Shown here in pieces: positions 16,831-24,336 of a stretch of DNA of 58,810 nucleotides. This stretch comes from Thermovirga sp. (GTDB lineage Bacteria; Synergistota; Synergistia; Synergistales; Thermovirgaceae): contig NZ_JACDOB010000008.1 of assembly GCF_017656375.1 (NCBI RefSeq), forward strand, positions 1 through 58,810, given 5' to 3'. A program made the translations under genes and the position numbers. How positions within the stretch are numbered: the stretch's first letter is position 1; each line of letters opens with the position of its first letter. A model generated the notes under the pieces. The model was given only the letters and a program-made list of their open reading frames with translations. It did no database searches and was not told the DNA's origin.

Positions 16831-17859
16831 ATGAGAAAAGCATTCAAAGGTATGCTTGCAGTCGTTTTGTTGTCTTTCGTGGTGGTACTGTTGGTAGGGG
16901 CAGCTTTTGCTGCGGATAAGAAAGTTGTTTTTGTTGACCACAGTTGGAACAGTATTCAGATGCACAACAGAATAGCAGGGTATATTTTAGAGAAAGGTTA
17001 TGGCTATAAGCCTGATTACATGTTTGCGGAATCTGTTCCAGGCCTGACTGGCCTTGCCAGAGGGGAAATAAATGTGCTCATGGAGCTATGGGTGGATAAT
17101 GTCCTGGATTGGTATAAAGAAGAGGTAGAGGGAACTGGCAGAGTTTTGGATTTGGGAGAAGTTTATCCTGATGCCCCGCAAGGCTGGTATGTTCCTACCT
17201 TTGTTATAAAGGGGGATGCTAAAAGAGGCATCAAACCTATGGCTCCAGACCTCAAATCTGTATTTGACCTGCCTAAATATTGGGAACTTTTCAAGGATCC
17301 TGAGAACCCCAAGAAGGGTCGCTTCTACAACGCTGTGCCAGGATGGGTTGTCCACGATATCAACTTAAAGAAGCTGGAAGCTTATGGGCTTCTTAAGTAT
17401 TTTGAGCCCTTTGACCCTGGTTCTCAGACAGCTTTGGCTACAGCCATAGTGTCCAATTATGAAAAAGGCAAGCCAGTGTTGGCTTATTATTGGGAGCCAG
17501 AATGGATAATGGGCATGTTGGATATGACTAAGCTGGAAGAGCCTCCTTACGATCCAAATCGTTGGGGGAAAGATAAAGACTTTGGTTGTGAATTCCCTCC
17601 TTCAAAGGTACACATAGGGATAAACGCCAAATACGCTAAAGAAAACCCCGAAATAGTGGAATTCTTGAAAAAGTATGAGACAACTCTTGCTCAAAATAAC
17701 GCAGCGCTGGCCTTTATGCAGAAGAACGAGGCTTCTGTTGAAGACGCAGCCATATGGTTCTTGAAGACATATCAGGATGTATGGAGTAAATGGGTAGATG
17801 ATCCGGAAAAAGTGGAAAAGGTAAGGAAAGCATTGGAGAAGGAGAAGAACCAACAGTGA
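16831..17859 (+). CDS. Glycine betaine/proline-type ABC transporter substrate-binding protein
   Basis: 342 aa, OpuAC/ProX-like. A signal peptide of about 27 residues (basic MRKAFKG, hydrophobic core, AFA cleavage region) directs export. The mature part shows HSWNSIQMHN and repeated aromatic residues (W, Y) as expected for a quaternary-ammonium cage, ending in a helical C-terminus. AGGAGGGGG precedes the ATG. It is followed with a 4-nt overlap by its ATPase gene and then the permease, in the order binding protein-ATPase-permease. A compatible solute (osmoprotection) or a choline/betaine-like nutrient is the likely cargo. Confidence 0.88.
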   Translation: MRKAFKGMLAVVLLSFVVVLLVGAAFAADKKVVFVDHSWNSIQMHNRIAGYILEKGYGYKPDYMFAESVPGLTGLARGEINVLMELWVDNVLDWYKEEVEGTGRVLDLGEVYPDAPQGWYVPTFVIKGDAKRGIKPMAPDLKSVFDLPKYWELFKDPENPKKGRFYNAVPGWVVHDINLKKLEAYGLLKYFEPFDPGSQTALATAIVSNYEKGKPVLAYYWEPEWIMGMLDMTKLEEPPYDPNRWGKDKDFGCEFPPSKVHIGINAKYAKENPEIVEFLKKYETTLAQNNAALAFMQKNEASVEDAAIWFLKTYQDVWSKWVDDPEKVEKVRKALEKEKNQQ

Positions 17860-18749
17860 GTGATGTAGCCATAGAAGTAAAAGAACTTTGGAAGGTATAT
17901 TCGAAATCCAAGTCGGGAAAGGTCGTACTAGATGTAGATGATGAGGAGCTTATGAGGTCCATTGAGGTCTCTGAAGAGGACGTCGTGGCTGTAAGGGATT
18001 TGTCGTTTGAAGTAAAGAAAGGCGAAGTATTCATCGTGATGGGGCTTTCTGGTAGCGGAAAGTCTACACTGATTCGCTGTCTGATACGCCTTGTGGAGCC
18101 AAGTTACGGAAAGGTAATCATAAATGGCTACGATGTCACTGCAATGGATAAAAAAGAATTAACGGAATTCAGAAGGTATCAGACAGCTATGGTTTTCCAA
18201 CATTATGGATTGTTGCCTCATAAGGACGTTTTGGATAATGTGGCCTTCGGATTAAAGCTAAGAGGTGTTCCGAAGAAAGAGAGAAGAGAGAAAGCTATGC
18301 ATGCTCTTGAGGTTGTCGGTCTAGAGAAATGGGCTAACTACTACCCATCCTCGCTGAGTGGTGGAATGCGTCAGAGAGTTGGAATTGCAAGAGCTTTGGT
18401 TGCGGATCCCCCGATATTGTTAATGGATGAACCGTTTAGCGGATTGGATCCCTTAATACGCAGGGAAATGCAGGACGAACTAATTCGCCTTCAGGAAGAG
18501 ATGCATAAAACCATATTTTTTGTCACCCATGATTTAGATGAAGCCATGCGTTTGGGAGATAGAATGGCCGTAATGCGAGATGGGAGCATAGTGCAGATTG
18601 GCAAACCCGCTGAGATCTTTGCAAATCCTGCCAATGATTATGTGGCTCGCTTTGTACAGGATAGAAGAGAAGAGATCAGAAAGGCCGATGAACAGATAGC
18701 AGCGCTCAATGCAGCGAAAGACAAAGAGGTGAATAGCGATGTTTCCTGA
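17856..18749 (+). CDS. Glycine betaine-type ABC transporter ATP-binding protein (OpuAA/ProV-like)
   Basis: 297 aa. Walker A GLSGSGKST, Q-loop region MVFQHYGLLPHKDVLDNVAFG, ABC signature LSGGMRQRVGIARAL, Walker B ILLMDEPFSGLDP and the H-loop FFVTHDLDEA are all present, so it should hydrolyse ATP. The N-terminal extension before the P-loop (about 50 residues, rich in acidic residues) and the block YGKVIINGYDVTAMDKKEL are typical of the quaternary-amine uptake family. Unlike many ProV proteins it ends without tandem CBS domains, so CBS-type ionic-strength sensing is absent. The GTG start overlaps the stop of the binding protein gene. Confidence 0.9.
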   Translation: MSDVAIEVKELWKVYSKSKSGKVVLDVDDEELMRSIEVSEEDVVAVRDLSFEVKKGEVFIVMGLSGSGKSTLIRCLIRLVEPSYGKVIINGYDVTAMDKKELTEFRRYQTAMVFQHYGLLPHKDVLDNVAFGLKLRGVPKKERREKAMHALEVVGLEKWANYYPSSLSGGMRQRVGIARALVADPPILLMDEPFSGLDPLIRREMQDELIRLQEEMHKTIFFVTHDLDEAMRLGDRMAVMRDGSIVQIGKPAEIFANPANDYVARFVQDRREEIRKADEQIAALNAAKDKEVNSDVS

Positions 18750-19593
18750 GGCTTGGGAATTTCACGTGGCACAACATCTTAATAGAGGAATAAAGATTTT
18801 GATACAAAACCACAGTGAAGGTTTTGACGCTTTTTCAAACGGGCTTTTGCAGTTTTTGTTAGGTGTGCAGTCAGCCCTGTCAACGATTCCGTGGTGGGGA
18901 TATATATTATTGATTGCACTTATATCATGGTTTAGCATAAGAAGAATTGTCCCGACTATAGTTTTGTCTTTGTTGCCGCTGCTAATAGGAGTTTTTGGCT
19001 TTTGGGACCTTGCTATAGAGACATTGGCTATAGTAGTTGTCTCGGTTGTAATTTCCCTTGTGCTCGGTATTCCTCTGGGTGTAATAATGGCTGAAGTCAA
19101 AAGCCTTGGCTATGTGATAAGGCCTATTTTGGATGCCATGCAGACTATGCCTAGTTTCGTTTATCTGATACCAGCCATGATGTTGTTTGGATTGGGTAAG
19201 GTGCCTGCTATTTTGGCTACGGTTATATATGCCCTTCCACCGGTGATAAGGCTAACGTGCCTTGGGATTGAGCTAGTCCCTAAACCTGTGCAGGAAGCAG
19301 CCTTAGCTTATGGAGCGACTAGGTGGCAGCTTCTGAAAGAAGTGCGTCTCCCACTAGCAATGCCGTCCATAATGGCTGGTGTCAACCAAACTACAATGAT
19401 GGCTCTTTCGATGGTCGTCATAGCCTCAATGATAGGTGCTAGGGGGCTAGGCCAGGAGGTTTTGCTTGCTATAAACAGGATCAATGTGGGGCGAGGATTT
19501 GAGTCTGGTATTAGTATAGTCATTATGGCTATAGTAATAGACCGTATAACCCAAGGGCTTGCGAAGAAGTGGGACCCAGTCAAAAAACGTTAA
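18739..19593 (+). CDS. Glycine betaine-type ABC transporter permease (OpuAB/ProW-like)
   Basis: 284 aa integral membrane protein with a soluble N-terminal stretch of about 50 residues and then several hydrophobic helices. The cytoplasmic coupling (EAA) loop is readable as QEAALAYGATRWQLLKEVRLPLAMPSIMAGV. The final segment GLGQEVLLAINRINVGRGFESGISI is characteristic of ProW/OpuAB. It overlaps the ATPase gene by 11 nt and completes a three-gene importer. A hairpin follows before the rhodanese-like gene. Confidence 0.9.
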   Translation: MFPEAWEFHVAQHLNRGIKILIQNHSEGFDAFSNGLLQFLLGVQSALSTIPWWGYILLIALISWFSIRRIVPTIVLSLLPLLIGVFGFWDLAIETLAIVVVSVVISLVLGIPLGVIMAEVKSLGYVIRPILDAMQTMPSFVYLIPAMMLFGLGKVPAILATVIYALPPVIRLTCLGIELVPKPVQEAALAYGATRWQLLKEVRLPLAMPSIMAGVNQTTMMALSMVVIASMIGARGLGQEVLLAINRINVGRGFESGISIVIMAIVIDRITQGLAKKWDPVKKR

Positions 19594-19631
19594 TGCTTAA
19601 ATGGCAAAAATTGCTGATGGCATATATTAGC

Positions 19632-19670
19632 CCCTCCAGGTAAAATATAGTTATCTGGAGGGCTCATTTA
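19632..19670 (+). terminator. Possible terminator after the betaine transporter operon
   Basis: An 8-bp stem (CCCTCCAG at 19632-19639 with CTGGAGGG at 19655-19662) has a 15-nt AT-rich loop and is followed by CTCATTTATTTG. The T tract is imperfect, so this may be leaky. Confidence 0.5.
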
Positions 19671-19702
19671 TTTGTGAAAATAAGCATGAGAGGATGGTCG
19701 AG

Positions 19703-20674
19703 TTGCGTAAGATTGTAATTTCTGTAATGCTTGCTTGTATTGTGTTAGCTGCCGTTGCGGCAGCGGCTTTTGCTGCTGAGGGTGGGAAGCAGTCTCTTTA
19801 TGTAACTCCCGAATGGTTGAAGGCTCATAGGAATTCGGTTGTTATCGTGGACGCCAGACCTAAATCCCTTTACGCCAATGGCCATATTCCTGGTGCTGTT
19901 AATGCAGAGTGGACGTACTTTGCCAACATGAAGGGACGCCCTGGTTCCCCTGGTTGGGGAGATCTTTACCCCAAACATATTTTGGCCAAGAAGATAGGAG
20001 CCTTGGGTATTGATGGAAAGAAACCGGTAGTTGTCTATGCCGACCCAGGTGGATGGGGGCAAGACGGATGGGTAGTTTGGATATTACGCCTTTCGGGTAT
20101 AGAGAACGCGAAAATGTTGGAAGGCGGGTTCCTGGCTTGGAAAGCAGCAGGTGGCAAAGTTTCCACTAAACGTGTAGTGGCAAAGGCTAAACCCTTTAAG
20201 ATAGAGAGTTTCAGGGGAGGTTATAATGTCACTACACCATGGCTAAAGGTCAAATTAGGAGAAGTCCGTATAATAGACGCTAGAACTCCTTTCGAATACC
20301 AGGGAGCAAGAATCTTCCAGGAGCGCAGGGGAGGCCATATCCCAGGGGCTATAAATATACCTTATGATTCGGTTTTCAATGAGGATCAGACGGTAAAGGA
20401 TGTAGGGGAACTTAAAGCCCTTTTCCAGTCCTATGGCTTATCTCCAGACGACGAGATAGTGGTGTACGACACCGCGGGGGTGAGGTCAGCATACTTGGTT
20501 TTGGTCCTAAGAATGGCTGGATTTGAAAATGCGAGAAATTATGATTCCTCATTCCACGAGTGGGCAGGAACTCCTGAGTTGGAAGTTGTTCAAGGGAGCG
20601 AGCCTGGGGCTCCGTCTCCACTCGCTGCTGCAGGTAATAATGAGAAAAATAGCACCCAAGCGGTAAGTAACTAA
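19703..20674 (+). CDS. Exported tandem rhodanese-like protein lacking the catalytic cysteine
   Basis: About 323 aa with a signal peptide (MRKIVISVML to AFA). Two rhodanese domains are clear: VDARPKSLYANGHIPGA and IDARTPFEYQG with GGHIPGAINIPY. The active-site loop that should hold Cys reads YADPGG in domain 1 and YDTAGVRS (Asp near residue 256) in domain 2. The mature protein has no cysteine at all, so sulfurtransferase activity by the known mechanism is impossible. TTG 19703 is preferred: GAGAGG is 9 nt upstream and the signal peptide then starts MRK. ATG 19694 sits directly against that site. The periplasmic role is unknown, and the neighbours are a betaine importer and a nucleoside kinase. 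Confidence 0.85.
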   Translation: MRKIVISVMLACIVLAAVAAAAFAAEGGKQSLYVTPEWLKAHRNSVVIVDARPKSLYANGHIPGAVNAEWTYFANMKGRPGSPGWGDLYPKHILAKKIGALGIDGKKPVVVYADPGGWGQDGWVVWILRLSGIENAKMLEGGFLAWKAAGGKVSTKRVVAKAKPFKIESFRGGYNVTTPWLKVKLGEVRIIDARTPFEYQGARIFQERRGGHIPGAINIPYDSVFNEDQTVKDVGELKALFQSYGLSPDDEIVVYDTAGVRSAYLVLVLRMAGFENARNYDSSFHEWAGTPELEVVQGSEPGAPSPLAAAGNNEKNSTQAVSN

Positions 20675-20719
20675 GCTGTTTTTATCGTGGAGATATGGGG
20701 CATGGGAGTGTTTATGTAG

Positions 20720-22357
20720 ATGCCATTTAGCATTTCTATTGAAGGAGTAGGTCTCAAGACGTTCGACAATCCTGTTTCAGGGAAAGATGTTCTTTCTCTC
20801 TGCACTCTGGACGATAGGCCTGTGGTGGCATGGCATGTTAACAATTACCTCAGACCGTTAACATGGGTCGTGTCGGATCATGCAGAAGTGGATTTCGTGG
20901 ATACCTCAACGTTTGAGGGGATGGCAGTCTACAGGAACACTTTGAGTTTTTTGCTTGTAGTAGCATGTAAGAAAACTTTGGGCAGAGAACTTTTTATAAG
21001 ACATTCCATTAGTGATGGGTTTTTTTGTGAGTTGCAGGGAGGGGCTCCTACGCAGGACGAATTAAAATTACTTCGTGGGAGCCTTAAAAACCTCATTGAA
21101 GAAGATATACCTATAGACATGGAAATCGTGCCTCTGGATAGGGCAAAAAAAATATTTAAAGCCCAAAATGATGTTAGGAAAGCCGATTTATTAGGTGCAG
21201 CATGTATGGATCCAGTCACCGTGTGGTTGTGTGATGGAATTTATGGACATTTTTACACCCCACTAGCACCTTCTGCTGGCTATATTAAATCATGGGATCT
21301 GGTTTCGTTCAGAAACGGTGTGGTGCTTCGCTTCCCTACGGTAACATCGCCTCAAGGATTACCTCCCTTCAGACCTCCAAAGAAGCTTGCGGACGTATTC
21401 GAGGAATACGCTGGCTGGTTGGATATTTTAGGTGTCAACACAATGGAGAGCCTCCACCGTTACGTTGCATCAGGAAAGGCCCAGGAGCTTATTTTAGTGT
21501 CCGAGGCTTTGCATAATCAGAAATTAAACGAGATAGCTTATGAAATAATAAAAAAGGGCGATGTTAAAGTGGTGTGTATAGCAGGTCCGTCTGGTTCCGG
21601 TAAGACTACCACTGCTAAAAGGCTCGCCATAACCCTTAGGGTACGTGGCAAAAAAACGGCAGTAATATCTCTTGATGATTATTTCTTGGACAGAGAAAGG
21701 ACACCAAGGGATGCTGATGGTAATCCTGATTTTGAATCTATAGAGGCTCTAGATTTGGACTTCCTGCACCATCAACTCGAGATGATCCTTGAAGGCAAAG
21801 AAATTATATTACCCAAATTCAACTTTATATCGGGGAAAAGAGAACAAGGGCCTCGCCTAAAGCTAGAGGAGCAGGGTGTAGCCATAATTGAAGGGATTCA
21901 TGGGTTGAACCAACGGATCACGGATGTAGTTCCAGAAGAAAAAATATACAAAATCTTTGTATCTCCTCTTACTGGAATAAGCATGGACCAGTACAACAGG
22001 ACAAGTACTACCGATAATAGACTATTGAGACGTTTGGTAAGGGATTACAGGACGAGGGGGAAGAATGCGGAAGCTACTTTGCTACAATGGCCTTCGGTCA
22101 TTAAAGGTGCCCAGAGGTATATTTTCCCCTATCAAGAACAGGCCGATAGAATGTTTAATTCCGCATTGGTTTATGAACTTCCTGTCCTCAAAGGCTACAC
22201 TGAAGCTCTTCTGAGGAGCGTAAAGGAGTCTTCACCTGCTTATGGGGAAGCCCAAAGACTCTTAACCCTTTCTCAGTATATTCCTTTTATCCCCTCAGAT
22301 GCAGTGCCTAACACCTCCATATTAAGGGAATTTATAGGTGGCAGCTGTTTCGAATAG
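20720..22357 (+). CDS. Uridine kinase-like nucleoside kinase with N-terminal TGS/ThrRS-editing-like region
   Basis: 545 aa. The C-terminal half is a phosphoribulokinase/uridine kinase P-loop domain: IAGPSGSGKTTTAKRL (about 292-307), SLDDYF, and the lid LVRDYRTRGKNAE. The N-terminal half starts like a TGS domain and continues into a region like the editing-type domain of threonyl-tRNA synthetase. This fused architecture is known in Thermotoga and many anaerobes as a nucleoside kinase of unsettled preference. It is cytosolic and probably acts in pyrimidine salvage. The ATG at 20720 has only a weak, distant GGGAG. No operon partner is evident. Confidence 0.8.
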   Translation: MPFSISIEGVGLKTFDNPVSGKDVLSLCTLDDRPVVAWHVNNYLRPLTWVVSDHAEVDFVDTSTFEGMAVYRNTLSFLLVVACKKTLGRELFIRHSISDGFFCELQGGAPTQDELKLLRGSLKNLIEEDIPIDMEIVPLDRAKKIFKAQNDVRKADLLGAACMDPVTVWLCDGIYGHFYTPLAPSAGYIKSWDLVSFRNGVVLRFPTVTSPQGLPPFRPPKKLADVFEEYAGWLDILGVNTMESLHRYVASGKAQELILVSEALHNQKLNEIAYEIIKKGDVKVVCIAGPSGSGKTTTAKRLAITLRVRGKKTAVISLDDYFLDRERTPRDADGNPDFESIEALDLDFLHHQLEMILEGKEIILPKFNFISGKREQGPRLKLEEQGVAIIEGIHGLNQRITDVVPEEKIYKIFVSPLTGISMDQYNRTSTTDNRLLRRLVRDYRTRGKNAEATLLQWPSVIKGAQRYIFPYQEQADRMFNSALVYELPVLKGYTEALLRSVKESSPAYGEAQRLLTLSQYIPFIPSDAVPNTSILREFIGGSCFE

Positions 22358-22380
22358 CCATATATAGCCTTGAAATGTTC

Positions 22381-22421
22381 TTGAAACTTCCCCCTTGAAC
22401 TTTATTATGCAACCGGTAGTA
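22381..22421 (+). promoter_or_regulatory. Promoter with LacI-type operator ahead of the LacI-family gene
   Basis: TTGAAA (22381-22386), 16 bp, TATTAT (22403-22408), and then, starting on the last base of the -10, the sequence TGCAACCGGTAGTA (22408-22421). It matches much of the LacI/GalR consensus TGNAANCGNTTNCA, losing the right half-site. A closer match with the same placement against its -10 occurs at 26278. Autoregulation is suggested. Confidence 0.5.
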
Positions 22422-22442
22422 TTATGTTCAGGAGGGGATGTC

Positions 22443-23264
22443 ATGAAGGTTACCATGGCTGATGTGGCGGCTGAGGCTGGAGTCAATAAGGCTACTGTAA
22501 GCAGAGTTTTAAAAGGGGATCCGAGGATAAGCACTGCTACACGGGAAAAAGTGTGGGCAGCAGTAAAGAAGCTGGGGTACAGGCCTAATATCCTGGCAAG
22601 AGGCTTATCCACCAAAACCACTGACACAGTAGGCGTTTTGTTTAAAAATCTTTCCCTCTGGTGGGTGGGTCCTTACCTTTGTGGGCTGGAGCGAGTCCTT
22701 GAGAGGGCAGGATTAGAGATTATAGTGAAAGAAACCGCTTCAGATGAGAAAAAAAGATTTAATGCTTTAAAAAACCTTTCTGCAAGACGTGTGGATGGTG
22801 TGATATGCGTTTATGAGAAGCCTCCCGAGACAGAAATGGATTTGGTGGCTGTTACTGTAGGAGAGCATGATCCGAACGGTGTTTCTATCAAATTTGATGA
22901 GGCGGCAATAGTCGACAAGATAATGAAAATGACTGATGGCCTAGGGTTTAGATATCATAAGGGGGAAGGTGCGGTATATCCCTTCCTTGAAAAATACCAG
23001 TCAGAGAAAGATGTAAAAGTACATTTGATAGATGGTAGGGTAAATAAAAAAATAGAAGCCTCTCCCCTGAATTTTATGGTAATTTGCGGTTCTCAGGGAG
23101 AGGCTCTCGTTTCAGGCGCTTGGGCATTAGAGTTTCCTGCATTTCACTTGGGGGCCCTATCTGGAAGGCTCCTCATAAATTGCCTAAAAGACAGGCGGAT
23201 CCGCCCCCAATCTGTTCTAGTGGTTCCTCAAGTGTTTACTCCCGAAGGAGAACTTTGGAGCTAA
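22443..23264 (+). CDS. LacI-family transcriptional regulator, compact effector domain
   Basis: 273 aa. MADVAAEAGVNKATVSRVLKG is a canonical LacI helix-turn-helix, followed by the hinge helix NILARGLSTK. The effector part (about 215 residues) is shorter than the usual 270 and the normal ligand-contact blocks are hard to find, so the ligand site is reduced or remodelled. The ATG at 22443 is used because AGGAGGGG precedes it; an earlier in-frame ATG at 22395 lies inside the promoter. It ends 8 bp from the convergent homoserine dehydrogenase stop. Predicted operators are at its own promoter and at 26278-26291. Confidence 0.85.
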   Translation: MKVTMADVAAEAGVNKATVSRVLKGDPRISTATREKVWAAVKKLGYRPNILARGLSTKTTDTVGVLFKNLSLWWVGPYLCGLERVLERAGLEIIVKETASDEKKRFNALKNLSARRVDGVICVYEKPPETEMDLVAVTVGEHDPNGVSIKFDEAAIVDKIMKMTDGLGFRYHKGEGAVYPFLEKYQSEKDVKVHLIDGRVNKKIEASPLNFMVICGSQGEALVSGAWALEFPAFHLGALSGRLLINCLKDRRIRPQSVLVVPQVFTPEGELWS

Positions 23265-23272
23265 CCCTATGG

Positions 23273-24304
23273 CTATTTTCTACAATGTCTTCTGTGTATG
23301 GTAAGTATGTCTGTTAAAAGTGCTTGGCCGGTTTCGACTCTGCCGGCCCCTGGTCCTACTATTGTGACATCCCCAAGGTGGTCCGTAGTAAAGGTCAAAG
23401 CGTTAGTGGCATCCATTATGTTGGCCAATGGATGGCTCAAAGGAATTTCCATGGGGGCAACAGAAGCTTTTGCTTTGCCATTTGTCTTCTCTACTTCTGC
23501 TATCAGCTTTATCCTTGCCCTTCTTTGTGCAGCTTCTTGGATGTCCTTTTGCGTTATCTTTGTTATTCCTGTTCTCTGAACGTCTTCTATCTTCATCTGC
23601 TCGCCCATTATGACGTTTGCCAAAACCTGGGCTTTTACAGCTGCGTCCCATCCTTCCACGTCGCCGGTAGGGTCTGCTTCAGCGTAGCCTAATTCCTGAG
23701 CTTTTTTGAGGGCGTCTTCATACGATGTTCCCTCTTCCATTCTTGTAAGAATGTAGTTGGTGGTTCCGTTTACTATTCCCATAACTTTCTTGATGTCGCA
23801 GCCTGCTAGGGCTTCTCTTACCAGGTTTATAGAGGGAGTGCCACTTAAGACTACACCCTCGAATAGGTATTCCACATTGTTTTTTGATGCTAGTTCTAGT
23901 AGTTCTGGCAAAGCAACAGAAACAGGCCCTTTGTTTGTAGAGACAACGTGTTTTCCGAATTTTAGTGCTGCTTTTATGTGGCTTAATCCTGGTTCTCCTG
24001 TTTCCAGGTTGGTTATTGTAGTTTCCACTATAATATCGGCTTCGCTTTTTTCAATGATTTCAAGAGAGTCAGGATCTGTTATGTTGGGATGTTCTTTTAT
24101 ATTTCCTTTGGAGTCAAACATGTTTAACAAAAATTCTAGATCTAATCCAGAAGTGTTAAGTACAGATCCTTTGATTGGGTCAGCTATTGCTGTTATAGAG
24201 TACTCAAAATTGTATCGCTCCTTGAGAGAGGCTTGTTTGTCTTTCAGTATCCTCAGGAATCCCTGAGATACATTTCCAAATCCTATTATTGCTATTTTCC
24301 ACAT
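23273..24304 (-). CDS. hom: Homoserine dehydrogenase
   Basis: 343 aa. It reduces aspartate semialdehyde to homoserine in threonine/methionine synthesis. The N-terminal nucleotide motif IIGFGNVSQG, the substrate block VVSTNKGPV and the catalytic region GIVNGTTNYILTRM with GYAEADPTGDVEGWDAAVK are all intact. It is the short form, without the C-terminal ACT regulatory domain, so feedback by threonine through ACT is not expected. It lies 32 bp after the aldehyde:ferredoxin oxidoreductase gene on the same strand and may be co-transcribed with it. Start ATG has GGAGGTGGC upstream. Confidence 0.93.
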   Translation of the reverse strand: MWKIAIIGFGNVSQGFLRILKDKQASLKERYNFEYSITAIADPIKGSVLNTSGLDLEFLLNMFDSKGNIKEHPNITDPDSLEIIEKSEADIIVETTITNLETGEPGLSHIKAALKFGKHVVSTNKGPVSVALPELLELASKNNVEYLFEGVVLSGTPSINLVREALAGCDIKKVMGIVNGTTNYILTRMEEGTSYEDALKKAQELGYAEADPTGDVEGWDAAVKAQVLANVIMGEQMKIEDVQRTGITKITQKDIQEAAQRRARIKLIAEVEKTNGKAKASVAPMEIPLSHPLANIMDATNALTFTTDHLGDVTIVGPGAGRVETGQALLTDILTIHRRHCRK

Positions 24305-24336
24305 GAACTTGCCACCTCCGATTTTATTTTGATACT

